From Brasenia schreberi (Eukaryota > Streptophyta > Magnoliopsida > Nymphaeales > Cabombaceae): a stretch of 64,000 nt of DNA. This document shows positions 1 to 15,794 of the stretch, in pieces. The stretch covers positions 16,077,501 through 16,141,500 of the forward strand of contig JAYKKT010000073.1 of the NCBI GenBank assembly GCA_036023115.1. The letters run 5' to 3'. The position numbers and the translations under genes are program-made. The notes under the pieces were generated by a model that was not told the origin of the DNA, made no database searches, and worked only from the letters and a program-made list of their open reading frames with translations. Each line of letters begins with the position of its first letter. The stretch's first letter is position 1.

Positions 1-91
1 TAAGGAGAAAGTAGATTTAGTAACTGTGTCTGCACGACTGGTGATGGTGCTTCAGTAACTTTTGTCATTTGGTCTGCTTATCGTTTCTCAG

Positions 92-3000
92 GTTTTGAAG
101 GATGGAATGCAACATATTGGGAAGCTCATTTGCAGCAATATGGGTGCGAGAATGGATTCTGAACCAAAACAGTGGCGGATATTTGGTCTGTGTTTCGGCC
201 CTTTACTGGAAAATATATCATCATTTCATTAAAAAGGAAAAGTTTTGCTTTATTGTTCTTGAATACATGTTCTCCTTGCAGCGGATGTTCTCTATGATAT
301 TGGGACTGGAGTAGAAGTTCTTTCTCCTTTATGCCCGCACCTTTTTCTCGAGATGGCTGGACTTGGAAATTTTGCAAAGGTTCATGTGCTGTGTTTACTT
401 TATGCTGATAATTCTGCAGGACTCCACTTACATTGCCTTATGAGGACTTGTGTTCTTTTATCTTGGAATTTCTCTTTAATTTCCTGTGGAACCTGCAGGG
501 AATGGCGGTTGTTGCTGCAAGAGCCACAAGGCTACCAATATACTCTTCTTTTGCTAAAGAAAACAATCTGAGTGACCTCTTTGCAAAAGGAGAGGCCATC
601 TCCACTCTTTTTAATGTTGTTGGATTAGGAGTCGGTATTCAGTTGGCATCTACAGTCTGTGCATCAATGCAGGGAAAGGTAAGCCCTCCGGGACTATTTA
701 TCCGTCTTCTTGAAATGGTTATCATCTGTCAGACTGAAGTTAGTAGTATTTATTTTACTATAGCGAGTATTCTCACTTTATGATTTGTTTTTCCTGTGTG
801 AATAACCAATCCCAAGGGATGAAGGATTCTCAAACGTGATGTTACACGATTGATAATGTGTTTGACTTTGACTACCCACAAAGTTGTAACTATTTCTATC
901 CTCTAAATAGCAGATACTGTTGATGACATTATTAGGAGAATTCGATGATCACTCAGCTCATCAGTGGCAGGGGTAGGTCTGTGTTGCTCAATTGGTATCA
1001 AGATGGAAGCTTGTTAAGCTGTTGACTAGCCAGAACTAAGGCTACATTTTTGGTTAGAGATGAACCATGCTACTTTTATGTATATGAAAGGAACCTATTG
1101 CTAATTTTTTTTTACAGTAACTATTGCTATACTCATTCTCACAAAGTCCCCTCATAAATTTTTTAATGTTTACCTTACTATCTTTTTTGCAAATGAAGCC
1201 TTGAGGTTATTATCTATGGTCCCAATTTCCATATTTAAGCAGTTTTTGGAGAAGCTTCAAAATCCAATAGTCCGTGATTTATGAAATTGATGATCTGACC
1301 AAAACTTGTTTCCTGGTAAATTGTTAAGTGCATCTATAAGTCTGATGTCAAATGAAAGACGACTGCCTAGATGTATTTCTTGGCTAATTATGCATCGTTG
1401 TTTTTCAACTTATAAAATCTGCTTTGTTTATCAAAACACAGTGTTCTGATGATTTTTGGCATACTGAGCCAATTAGTGTGGCTAGTTTTTGAAGTACCAA
1501 ATTGAACGATGAGTTCCACCGCTAGATTGCATCGCAAGTGCATGCGTTAAGTACATAAGTGTGGATGCATGGAGTGCAAGTTATATGTGTTTCAGTAGCG
1601 ATGTATATAAGCAAAGATGGAGTTTGGCACATGCCTCCCAAGCTTTTAAGATTCAATAGAGATCGGGATTGTCTTGTGGGTTCTGCAAGAGAACCAGCAA
1701 CCAACTTGTAATCAGATTGCTAGCTAGAGGAATATACTTGCAAACTACTGGAATCAAAAGGGTTTTCTTCATTACACCATATCTTCATAGGAGTTGCTTA
1801 TGAGAGGATCTTAGTTTCATTTTGGATCAAATCCTAAAACATGCATGTGTTGTAAGAGCTACTGTTTCTCAAATGCATGTGAAACGTGGACAGCATTTTT
1901 AATCTCAATTAGTTATTCGGGACAGAAAGTAGTTTCGTCTGTCCATCTTGTTCTTGGCCACAGATTTTGAGGAAATATTTTGAGAACATTGTGAAATGTA
2001 GACAATTTAAAGTTTGCTGAAAATACTGGACACTTTTCCACTGTATTTGAAAATGTTTCCGATGTCCAAAATCTTGTGATAATTTGAGAAACTTTTTATT
2101 TTTACATTGTTTCCCTTTCAAATTTAGTTTTCCATTCTCTTTTGTTTATGCTTTCACTTTTCTTTGCATTGAATTTTTTAAGACATCCGATAGTTTTCTG
2201 AGAAATATAACTTTTTGAAAAATTCTCTCAGAAAGAACCACGCTGAGACATCACTGAGAACGAGAATGGTGGCTATGATATTGTTCACATGTCTCTCTTA
2301 GACAACTAAAGAGCTGCAATCATTTTTATTCATGTCAACTATTTTGAGAATTATCTAAATTTATCTCTTCACCTTTTGGCTTGCAGCTGGTAGCTGCTCC
2401 TTTGCTTTCTATGGTGCATATTTATAGTGTTGCACAAGAAATGCGGTCTGCTCCAGTTAACACCCTGAACCCACAGAGAACAGCTATGATTGTGGAAGAA
2501 TTTGTCAAGGTATGTACTGTAAACGCAAATCTATTCTGGATCGAGGTACAGGTCCCTGATTCAGCCCAAGTCTGGCATCTAACTGGCATGTTCAATCATA
2601 CTGTCCTGAATGAGCAAGTCTACATTATACTCGGATTTCGGAATGCCATATGAGAAAAGTGCGTCCTAGTCACTAATAGGGATCACTGGGTTCCTAACTC
2701 CAGCATATGCAAAGTTCAGTGGAGCAATCATTTTAGGTTCATGTTTATGAAACCTCATAGGTATATTAATGTTAATACATTCCAATGCTTAATCTTTCAA
2801 CAGACTGGACATATATCGAGCCCCGCAGACTTGAGATACAGGGAAAACCTCTTCTTTCATGAACGAATAATCAAGGAAGCTGGAAATGTGAAAGTGGGAC
2901 GTCGGTTACATGAGGTTGTCAAGAAGCCTTCAATGCTTGGCAAGCTCAGGAAGATCTTTCCCAAAGAAAAGTTTTTGTTGGTTAGTGGGAGCAAATGGAA

Positions 3001-3271
3001 TGACATGATCTTAGACCACGGTGCCACCGGTGAGGATGCATTAAGAGGGTGGCTAGTGGCAGCTTACGCTACAAGAATAGAGAAAGCTGAAGATAGATCA
3101 AGCAAAGAGATCTTATTGGAAGCCTATGTCAAAATGAATCATGTCTTCCCTTCTTTTGTTACTACATTGCAGAAAAAGGGTTGGCATACTGATCGATTCC
3201 TTGATGGAACGGGTAGTCGGTTCGCTTGGAAATCTCCTACTCCTGAGCTAGTTGCTTCAGCTAGTGCCTAA
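92..3271 (+). CDS. ROOT UV-B SENSITIVE (RUS/DUF647) family protein, 5' part outside window
   Basis: Five exons join in frame: 92-185, 282-379, 499-678, 2387-2509 and 2814 corrected to 2804-3271 (stop 3269-3271). All introns are GT-AG. The joined product has the DUF647 core: a stretch matching 'DSEPKQWRI', then 'LSPLCPHLFLEMA', 'GNFAKGMAVVAARATRLPI', the 'FAKGEAISTLFN' segment and the family landmark 'NTLNPQRT'. The C-terminal part after residue 165 of the visible protein is soluble and ends 'GTGSRFAW' plus a short tail. RUS proteins are membrane-associated plant proteins; RUS1 and RUS2 act in root UV-B sensing and early seedling growth linked to vitamin B6, and other members are less well known. 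By recollection the C-terminus is most like the RUS5 type, but I do not assign the member. The N-terminus and start lie upstream of base 1. Intron 3 (679-2386) is 1.7 kb with no recognised element. An AATAAA overlaps the stop (3270-3275). Confidence 0.88.
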
Positions 3272-4719
3272 TAAAGCCCATTTTTGGTGCTGACCTCTCG
3301 ACGCGTCAAGCATGCTGATGCTGGAAGCTCTGAGCTTCTTGACTGTAAGCTTACAGTCCCAAATCTCACTATCATATTGATATTAGTCATCCTAGGACGC
3401 TAACTGTTCAGAGATCCATAATAGCACAATCCCACCAAAGTACATGATTTTCTCAAGAGGAAGCCCCTCATGTTAAATTGAGAGATTTTGTTTTTTAAGG
3501 GAAGTATCTGAACAATCTTAGCTTTGTTTATTGAACACAATATCTTGGGTTATTTTTATCCTTTTCAGTTCTTACAGCATGAAATTATTGTGGATTTGTC
3601 TTTGCAATTTAGTCACGACTTCTTTCAAAATAAAGGCAAGTGAAAAACAGTCCTCATGGAACAGATGGTTAGCAAGAAAGCAATATTCATGAAATTGTTG
3701 CATGTTAGGTTTTTTATTATGGAAACCATACATGAAGCCAATACAGAGAGAAACCTAGCCGAGGATGGTCTCTTTTAGCTCTTTGTGTAAAGAGGCTTTT
3801 GTCCGAAAAGGCTGTTCATTAAATTCAATAAAACTTCGACAATACAATCAATTCGAAGTACAGCTTTGTGCATTCAATTGTCTGCACATCTCTTTCAGCT
3901 CATATCCCTTGAATTGTATGAGCTATGTTATCTCACCTCTATCTCGTAGCACCATTAGGTGGTAGTTTAAGATACTTGAAAACCTGACAAACAAAACCTG
4001 AAGACGCCATATTCATGTCCACCCAAATTGGCAAAAGGTTAGACCTATTTTTGACACTAAAAGCAGATGACGAATCCTGAACATGACCTAACAACAGGAA
4101 GTTCAGACACAAAACGAAACCTGAAACTGACAACCCAAAAGGTCTATTTTCGTATTCAGCCAAAGAGACACAAAAGTTTAAAATATAATCACATTCAAGT
4201 TGTTTTAGGCACATACACGAAACGAAATGTAGGCCGTCGCTTTTCTGCATGTTATGGATGGGATTCCCCTAAAGTGCAAATTGACCATTTGTTTGGAAAA
4301 ATCACAATCGAAGTGCCAATGAGTAGCCTTTTTTTGTTTTTTGAAAAATGATTTTACATTTTTGTTTTTTTCCTTTAGATGGATGCATTACTTTAATCCA
4401 CAGCCCTTCAATAATGCAAATTCGAATAAATAAAAAATAGCATTCATCATTTGGTGGATGGGATAATTTATGAGCAGCAATAAGCCACAAAAGGAGCCAC
4501 TGGTTGGCAATGGAAATTGGAGTGAACAGATAAAAAGAAAATTAATTGGTGGCTGCCATAAATAGGGATGTAAATGAGTTAGGTTATGGCTTTTACAAAA
4601 TTTGGCTGGTTGAATAATAGGGTAACCCAATCGATTTAGATCTCAGGCCTATGCTGGTTGGCTTGCTCAGGGAGGCCTCATCCTTTTGATGAGTGCATCC
4701 CGTGACTATAGCTCTAGCA
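3272..4719. other. intergenic spacer downstream of the RUS gene
   Basis: AT-rich sequence probably containing the RUS 3' UTR in its first few hundred bases. Short frames on both strands have no recognisable domain. I see no gene or clear repeat boundary here. Confidence 0.5.
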
Positions 4720-4727
4720 GATATAAT

Positions 4728-5830
4728 CAGTGTTATTCGTATCGCACTGTATACGTATCATATCATGCCACAATACGATATGGTAACCTGTATAGTATCA
4801 TATCCTACGATACAGGTGATACGCCCAAATTTTTTTTCTTCAGGTTTCTGACCTCTCTTCACCTCTCTTCACTTCCCTATGCTTGTAATTTGGGTTTATA
4901 ATTTTATTTATTGAATAAGAATAATTTATGAACAAATAAAAATTGTGACAAAATCATTTCCCTTTCTGTTGCTAACTTTTAGGTATATTTCTGCTAGCAG
5001 TTTCTAATTTCATGAGATCGCAAACAATTAAAAATATTTGGTTGTCTCAGTTCATTGAGTGGGCATTTCACAACTTCACTATTTTAGGGTTCACCTTACG
5101 TGACTTCCATTGAGTTGAACATGATCAACGTGTGTTAGGCTTAACTCAGTCTGCGAAGTGAGAAATAAAGCTCAAGCATTAGTTAAAAAGCTAGTCTCTA
5201 GTAAGAGAAAAAGGGATGTCATCAAAGTAATAATATCACATCACTGAGGTGTCATAGAGTCAATAATTAAAGAAATTGAGCTCATTGTTTTGCTCACATA
5301 TGAAAATTAGTAAATATGACAACTACATGTACAAAGATAGCAGTTTGTCAATTTTGATATATTAGATGAGTGAATTATGGAAGATAACGAAGAAAATGCA
5401 CTCCTAACCGAAGAAGACACTGCATGAATTAATTTGAAGTGCAACAACATCACAAAGGAGTTGAAGATTTTCATTTTAAAGCAGAAGGTGATGAGAAACT
5501 TTGAATCTTTATCAAGTAGAAGATGAAGATTATTTAGTTAATAATCCCGATATAAATTTACAATATGTAAAATATAAATGTATTTCATTTTTTGCTTCAA
5601 AATATGTAATTTTGGATGCAATTGTTCAATGTTGAATATTCAATCTGTGCTAAACTTTGCATTGTATGAATTTAAACCAATTATCAGTTTTTTCTTAATT
5701 TGTTTCAGATTTTTATTAATTTTTTTGATTTTTTAAATATTTTTTATATTATTTTAATATTAGAGTATGATACGATATGATACGCCCATATTATGGAGTC
5801 CAGCGATACAATACGCGTCAGACAACACTG
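4728..5830. mobile_element. non-autonomous hAT-type DNA transposon, 1.1 kb
   Basis: The element starts CAGTGTTATTCG and ends CGTCAGACAACACTG, so the outer seven bases (CAGTGTT) are perfect terminal inverts and the inverted region continues imperfectly. It is flanked by an exact 8-bp direct repeat GATATAAT (4720-4727 and 5831-5838). CA-starting termini with 8-bp duplications are the signature of the hAT superfamily. Both subterminal regions are rich in variants of GTATCATATCG/GATACG, which would suit transposase binding, but that is inference. No transposase frame is visible, so it would need an enzyme in trans. Confidence 0.8.
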
Positions 5831-5838
5831 GATATAAT

Positions 5839-5936
5839 CCTTCCTGGCTACATTAATCCTATTTATAGCTTCATATATATATATATATCAGATAGATAAT
5901 AGCTTCATAGTTCAGGGAGTTCAATCTCTCTCCCTT

Positions 5937-6000
<64 letters not shown>

Positions 6001-6673
6001 AGAGAGAGTTATTGCTTAGTTAATTTAATTATGTCATTTGTTTATTTATCATAAAGAGTTTAACTAGCTCGGTGAATAGTGTATCATATCACTTTAGCCT
6101 TTTCGGTGATGGATCATTTTAAGGCATATGATATGATATAGTTGGCTCTGACTTTCTTTGCTGTGCTGTTCTATACTTTGGGTAATTGGGTTCCACCCAC
6201 CTCTAATGGCATTAAACGGGAAGATCAAAATTGCTCTTATTAGTTTTTAGTGCTCATGACATGTTTACCATTGCAACTTATGATGATAAGATCTTGCTAA
6301 TAAGTTCCCTCCCGCAATTATATTGATATTCCATCACTTGATTTGGTAAATTATGCATTACTTTCGGTATGGCTTTGAAAAGTGCTCGTCCGTCAATCTT
6401 AATATGATATTTGTACAGTTTGATGTTCATTCTATTATGAAGATTAATCCTTTGAAACTATTACTAATCTCAATTAATCCAACTTATAGACAATTCTTGT
6501 AAGTTATTTATGCATCAATATGAGGGAAAATTCAACAAGATTCTCACGACTCACCCAACTATTCGATCCTAGCCGTGGATCATCTCGCATCGGTTTCAGG
6601 CGAGTCAAGGTAACCTTACACAGGCACATGAACAAATTAATACAGAAGGGCTCACACGAACAAACATTCTCTT

Positions 6674-6717
<44 letters not shown>

Positions 6718-7354
6718 AAGAAATTGAAAAATTGAATTTTAAACTATGTTGGAGAATGATTTGATTACTATTTGAAGGGGTGAAGGATTGACTATTCTAT
6801 AACGTTTCGGTCGTTTGAGCGACCTTAACGTACTAATAAACATGAACTTGACTTTTACCTTCGGGTCGGCTCGGCCCATTTTGGGGGTAAAGTTCTTCTA
6901 CTTGCTGGTTGTTTTATCCTCTCGCGAGACTCGATTGCCGTACCCAGCCAAAAGAAGTATTTGAATGGCAGAAGAAATTTTCACTTTTTCTGAAAAGGAG
7001 AGATCGGATCGCCGACCGCCTGCTGCCACCACCTTTTGATCCCGTTTTATCAAGGGTTGAAACGTCTTCCCGCTTAAAAGATCCTAACCGTCCATCTTCT
7101 CCCCGGAACACTTCGCGGAGAAACTCCGCAAGATGAAATTCCTTTTCATAAGCGAAATGGAAAATTCGAAAACTAAAAAGAGAAGAAAAAAAATCTCCAC
7201 CTTTTCTTTTTCCTCTTTTCAGAAAAAGAGGAATATTTATTTATTATTTTCCTGTTTTCCGCCATTTGTTTTCTCATCCTGTGTTATTTCAGATCATTTT
7301 AATCTCTCTCTCTCTCTCTCTCTCTCGGTGCGAGTCTTCTGATCGGCCGCCGAT
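5839..7354. other. upstream region of the ADF gene with CT/AT microsatellites
   Basis: Spacer and probable promoter/5' UTR of the ADF gene. It holds CT/TA tracts at about 5936-5998 and 6679-6717, and a CT tract at about 7303-7326, directly before the coding start, where plant 5' leaders are often pyrimidine-rich. Frames at 6909-7342 show no domain. The transcription start cannot be fixed by reading. Confidence 0.45.
5936..5998. repeat. (CT)n(TA)n microsatellite
   Basis: Uninterrupted CT run followed directly by a TA run. Confidence 0.9.
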
Positions 7355-10300
7355 ATGTCGTTCAGGATGGTAGGTTCTTCTATTGTTTGGATTATTTGGA
7401 TGAGAGGATGACCATATAGTTGTTTGATGATTGTTTTTCGGATTAAGGAAAATATGAAAGAATTGTTTGTTTCGGTCAGCTAGATTTCATTGATCGATTT
7501 CAGAAACCAAGGAAGTGAAAAAGATCGGTATTCGGTGAAGCGTGGATTTTTGCTGTGCTTAGTTGAGATTTCCTTCATTTAATTTTCTAGTTTAGTGTTT
7601 GTCTTTTTATATGCTTTCAGTGTGTAGTTGGAATTTAGTGGTTAAATCTGAGGCTATGATTGGGATCGATTTGTTGGATTTTATGTTTTCTTAAACTTTT
7701 CCGTTGGGTATGGAAATCAAGCTTGTTGTGGCATGCATACCAATGTTTGATTTTAATCGAAGTTTTCTTTTTAATTTATTTTGTATTAAAGCTCGATCTT
7801 GCCTGTTCGAAGTTAAGTGCTTCATTATCTCGAAGCACGTGACTCCTAGTCGGTAATTTCTGTTTATTATCTATTTTTGGCATCACGATTATCAAACTGT
7901 CTTTGTGTTTACTATCAGTGCAGTGGCGGTTTAGTTTTCAGATTAAAAAATTGTAGAAAATGATCATGTTGCTCATCAGTGGATAAGAATGTTCTCCTCT
8001 AGGCATTCATTTCATTGTTGCTGTTATTAATGCTTTAACAAGTTCGTTTCCAACAACAATCGGTTTCAGTTGATAATCTTATTAATCGTAGTTGTATGTT
8101 ACTGTATATACCTACCTGTTGGACTTGTGACCTGGTTAGATTTGCCTATACACTTTTTGTGGATCGAGTTCTCCTTGCTTTGGAATTCTTCAAGGTCTTC
8201 TTTTTTTTGGTGGATCAGAAAATCTTCTCTTTTTTGGTGGATCAGAAAATCCTTCTCCCTTATCTACATTGTGCACCGTATATCTTTTCCTACGTTACGT
8301 GAGTTAGTAATGACTTAATCATCACTACTACCGCTTTCGGCTTGTTATATATGTTATGTAGATTACAGTTGTTACCGGGACCTATGATTATCCAAAAGTG
8401 ATGCGAATTTGAAAAGATTGAGATGTAGTATGTGGTCTGTTTTCCCTTACCTCATCATTTGTTTTGGGATTTTATTTGCAGTCGAGCGCTTCTTCTGGAA
8501 TGGGGGTGGCTGATCATTGCAGGACCACCTTCCTGGAGCTGCAAAGGAAGAAGGTTTATCGGTATGTTATCTTCAAGATTGATGAGAAGAAAAAAGAGGT
8601 TGTAGTTGAGAAGACTGGTGGGCCTGCAGAGAGCTATGCCGATTTTACTGCCTCACTTCCAGAAAGTGATTGCCGATATGCAGTTTACGATTTTGATTAT
8701 GTGACATCAGAGAACTGTCAGAAAAGCAAAATTTTCTTCATTGCTTGGTTAGTGAACATTTTGGATTTCTTTTCCTATCCAGTTTCCATATATTTTCTCT
8801 TTTCAGTGAAAAATAAATATTAGAAAGGTGGTTTCTGTTTTTGTTGTGTTTGGTAGGCTTGAATCTATCTTCGGATCTTATTTCCTAGATTCTTTGTGCA
8901 CAATCTTGACTGTTCTTGTTGATTTAGAAAAACAGTTATATTTGTGCAGTGATATAATGTTCCATAACGTCTATCCTCCAGTTAAATCTGTTTTATTTTT
9001 AATTACTAGGAGAAACCACAACAGGGATGTGAGGCTTGGTCATACCCCCTATGGCACAATCCCAAGGACTTATTCTGGGCATCTACTTGTGCAATGGGCT
9101 TTAGGAATTTGAACCCCAGATTGCTCATCTAGCAGCCAGAGGTCCTCTCCACTATGCTAACACCTAATTCCAAGGATAAATGGTTTGACTGACTGACCAT
9201 ATATGTATGATTACTAGTTGCCTTTTTTTCTTTTTGACTATTTTTGTCCAAAAGATTTGTCTCAGGGGTTTAGACTTTGTCATGTAATCTAAGGGATATC
9301 TGATTACTATGTACAGCCAAATTCTGTTTGACCATCTTTTTACCCAAATTGGAACCTGAGCCGAATCTGTTGGCATCCACAAACTGAATTAAGTAATAAT
9401 GACCATATATGTCCTAACCATTTATATCCCCCAATCTTCTCATCCTCCTTTTGCTGTTGACTTGATTGAACTACTTCGTTTGTTTGGGACTTGCTTCCGA
9501 CATTTGATGTCTCATTTAATCACGAGTTTTGAGAATGAGCACCAAATAATAATGAGGGGGTATTATTATAGTCACTGTATTCATGCATATATGGCCCAAA
9601 GATACTTTTTGTTCTTGTGGCTAGTAAGATAGGAATTGGTTTAGAGATTGAAAGTACTTCTCATATAAAATTGCAATCTCTTTGGTTGTGGTTAGAGAAG
9701 TTTTGGTGAGAGGCTATCCGGTGAGGAGGATGTGGGGTGTGTCAGGAAATACTATATTTTGTTAGGAATATTCAAGATAGGGAACCGTAGGTCTTTGCGC
9801 AATTTTTTGCTGCTTTATGCAATTGAGGTAGGTGGAGAAGGCAGGGATACCTTGAAATGGGGATGGAGCTTCTGATGAATGCTTTAAGGTACAGGGATTT
9901 TGTTGTCACTGCGGGTGAGAGGAGCATGAAGATGCCTTGGAAGCTTTTATGGAAGTTTGAGATCCATCTGAAGTCCTTTTTTTCTTGGGGGGCAGAGTAG
10001 AGTCGTACCTTTTGTTTTGCTTATCTTCAGCCGAGGAGTTTGTCTTTGGTGAACAAGTGTTCTATGTTTTGGAAAGTATTAAAGTCGGTGGGCCATCTAC
10101 TGTTGTTTTGTTAGTCATTTTTCTAGGAAAACTTTTAAGGTGCTCAGGGTGCAACGGGTTTTGAGTAGGAATGCTTGAGGGGAACTTTGGGCTTTTTTGG
10201 TTCTTTTGTGAATACCATATAAGACATTGTATAATCTTTAAATACCTTTGCATACATTCTTTTTGTATGGAGGGAAAGGAACTAAAGGTTTGAGAGGCTG

Positions 10301-12149
10301 CAGAAAACATTGGGCATTTTCGTGGAAAATTAGTTTAATCTTGTGTCCCTTTTTGTTACAAGGGATCTGCATTGGGTAATGTTATGTATGTAGTAGAGTT
10401 TGTAAGAGACATCCAGTGTACCTGTTGATGTAATTTTATACTTCATGCTTTGCTATGAATTTATTCTTATTTATCAAAAAAAATAAAATTGCAATTTACC
10501 TCTTGGGAAGGATTGCATGGTGGAGTACCTCGGGTGTTTTTTTGTAGATCTCGCTGCTTATCTGACATACTTGCATGAGTGCAGCTATTACGTTTTGGTA
10601 GCATGAAAAGTTCAGCGCTTCCTAAAGTTTTCTGTTATAACGCAAAGATACCAACCATAGTTCAGGTGGAGCCACCCAGCATAGAACTCTGAAGCTAGGA
10701 CACTAACCTAAGGGCCTATACTGGGCTTTGACAATGGCCTGTGTGACAGTCAAAGCCCACATACCCACATGTGCGTGCGCCTCAAGTGAGTAAGTCTGTT
10801 AATGTACTTCGATTTCCTCCTTTGCTATGCTTGGTACTGCTAGTAAATTTTCACATTATCCTCTGATATTTTGAAAAGATCAAGCTGTTGCGCAGATACT
10901 GCCTATCTTTCTTTACGCATCACGATTTGGTTCTAACTGAATTCTTTCTTAAGCTTGTTTTGTGCTTGGTTTCATGTGTTTTATATTTGTATATGGTGCA
11001 AACTTTTAGTATTTTGATATTGTCAGGAGAAATCCTGAGGCCCATATTATGTGGCATTGGTTCCAATGTCGGAGGCTTTTCTATTGAGGACCTCTATGCC
11101 TGTGAAGTGGATTATTCCTTTTAGATCTGCAATGAGTTAGCAATATGAACATGGTGTCACATTGCTAAGAAGTGAAGGCCTATTTGCTTATCACCAACCT
11201 TGGGTAGGCAAGGTTTCTTGACTAAACAACCTGCCTAGAAGTGAATCTCAGTTGCTCAAAGGTTATAGCTCATTTGGCATAGGGGGTGGATCTGTGAAGT
11301 TAGATGACGAGTTTGACTGAGGTGGAAAAGGTGGATTTGTCAGTGACTTGGGTGAAACCTGCAATTGGATACTCATAATTGAAGGAGCACTCTCTTCATC
11401 AACATCATGCCATTAAAAGATAATTACATTATACAAGAGAGAGGACTTTGATGGAAACTGAACTATGTCAACTAAGCAATATAGACTTAGTGGTAAAAGA
11501 TAATAACGTTACATAACACTATCAGGGTTATTTTTTTGGGTTTTTTCTACCTATTCGTGGCTTCTTTACTATAGCTGGGTTATTCATGTTGAGCAAAATC
11601 TATGCTGGACCATTTTCCAAGTTTAGTGGTTGTGGGCACCGAAGTTGCAGTTTCTTTGCTGTAGGTCTCTAGGTGGACGGATCCATTCATGTTGAGAATA
11701 ACCAAAATCCATACCTCTCTCTCTCTCTCCCTCCACATTTGGCTACTATTTGTGGCTACACTGCTGGTTAAGTAAATATAGGAGCACCTTTTTCTCTTAT
11801 GCAACGGATTTTTTTGCTTGCTCGTCATTAAATTTATGGATTTGTTTTCATTCCTATGATATATCTTGCCTGCCTTCCACATTATCTGCTTATGCAGCAA
11901 TCAGGACAATGATAACATGTGTCACGAAGCTAATTTGCAACTCCTAGCTATTTGAGACGTCTAGAGTTTGTGTTTATGCTTCACTGGTTTTCATTCAGGG
12001 CTCCTTCCGTGTCACGCATTCGTTCCAAGATGCTCTATGCAACTTCGAAGGATAGGTTCCGGAGGGAGCTCAATGGCGTTCACTATGAGCTTCAAGCAAC
12101 TGACCCTACTGAAATGGATCTTGAGGTACTCCAAGACCGTGCAAATTAA
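7355..12149 (+). CDS. ADF6: actin-depolymerizing factor, ADF6-like
   Basis: Three exons, 7355-7369, 8482-8747 and 11999-12149, give a 143-residue protein, the usual size for plant ADF/cofilin. The tiny first exon encodes only MSFRM before a GTAGGT donor; a first exon of a few codons is typical of plant ADFs, and MSFR is the ADF6 start. Exon 2 carries 'SGMGVADHC', 'TFLELQRKK', '[11 protein letters not shown]' and '[19 protein letters not shown]'. The second intron splits the Trp codon of 'FIAW' (TG|G), and exon 3 continues with the long actin-binding helix ('[20 protein letters not shown]') and the end '[20 protein letters not shown]'. ADFs bind and sever actin filaments in the cytoplasm and nucleus, and plant members are controlled by phosphorylation of an N-terminal Ser. 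Intron 2 is 3251 bp and contains a truncated LINE and a SINE-like head; neither touches a splice site. Confidence 0.93.
9095..9165 (-). repeat. tRNA-like SINE head in ADF intron 2
   Basis: On the minus strand there is a pol III box A (TAGCATAGTGG, plus-strand 9149-9159) and a box B (GGTTCAAATTCC, 9104-9115), with spacing of about 34 bases as in tRNA-derived SINEs. No full tRNA cloverleaf or CCA-proximal stem is evident, so I call it a SINE head rather than a tRNA gene. The 3' end and target duplication were not located. Confidence 0.45.
9678..10482 (+). mobile_element. 5'-truncated L1-type LINE insertion
   Basis: An 805-bp insertion is bounded by an exact 13-bp direct repeat ATAAAATTGCAAT (9665-9677 and 10483-10495) and ends in an A-rich tail (TATCAAAAAAA). 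Conceptual translation, with several stops and frameshifts, resembles the C-terminal zf-RVT region of plant L1-like LINEs: a '[16 protein letters not shown]' segment followed by '[15 protein letters not shown]' and near the end 'WRERN'. Only the 3' end of the element is present. It lies in the sense orientation inside ADF intron 2. Confidence 0.85.
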
Positions 12150-12516
12150 ACATCGTCAGTACAATTTGGTCGGTATAATAAACTGTTAGGTATGATCAGA
12201 ATGATACCGGCAGCGCTTCTCTCCGAGGAATTTGTTTTCAATTACTAGTTACAGGCATTATTTTTGTCGACCACCTATGCTGTTATAAGAAAACAAGAAG
12301 AAAAATAAGTGTTGGAAATATTGCCCGCGTGTTTGGGTTTAGGGTGTTCTGCTCTAGTCTTGTGGATTGACATAAATAAGTCGTATTCGTTTTACACAAA
12401 AATCTGCAGACTTTGATGCTTGCCCTATCATATTATATTGCTGTTTTGATCAGTCTCCCTTCTCCTTGCATGCAAAAGCTCAAAGGTAGGAAAGGTGGTA
12501 CATGTTAGAATGTCAC

Positions 12517-12882
12517 TAGGTGTGTAATCAAGCCGAGTTGAGATTGCTTCGATCTCTAGGCTTAAGCTTGAGCTTATGTTCAAACAATTTGTGTTTGCTT
12601 ATTTGAGCTTGTTCCCACCAAGATCTATGCAATTAAAGCTCTGATCAGTTCGAGCTGAGTGCGCTCTAGCCAGGTCGAACTTGACTGAGCTTGTGAATTA
12701 GTTCACATAAATGTCACTCGACCCAAATACTTACAAATTTTATATTTATATATGGCTCGTTGCTCAAGCTTACTGAGGAGCTCCAGCTTGGCTTGAACTC
12801 GAAAAGATCGAGTTGAGCTTGAGTTTCTCTTGTGCCAAACACGCGTAGCTCGTAAGCAGTTAGGCTCACTTGTACACACCTA
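12517..12882. mobile_element. 366-bp non-autonomous hAT-like element (GAGCTTGAGCTC-rich)
   Basis: Termini are TAGGTGTGTA at the left and its near-inverse TACACACCTA at the right. Flanks are AATGTCAC (12509-12516) and AATGTCAA (12883-12890), an 8-bp duplication with one mismatch. TAGG-type ends with 8-bp duplications fit plant hAT elements. The interior is rich in GAGCTTGAGCT/CGAGTTGAGC motifs. No coding capacity. Confidence 0.7.

Positions 12883-15794
<2,912 letters not shown>

Noticed and set aside
9095..9165. A functional tRNA gene on the minus strand
   Set aside because: Box A and box B are good, but I could not form an acceptor stem and anticodon arm; a SINE head fits better.
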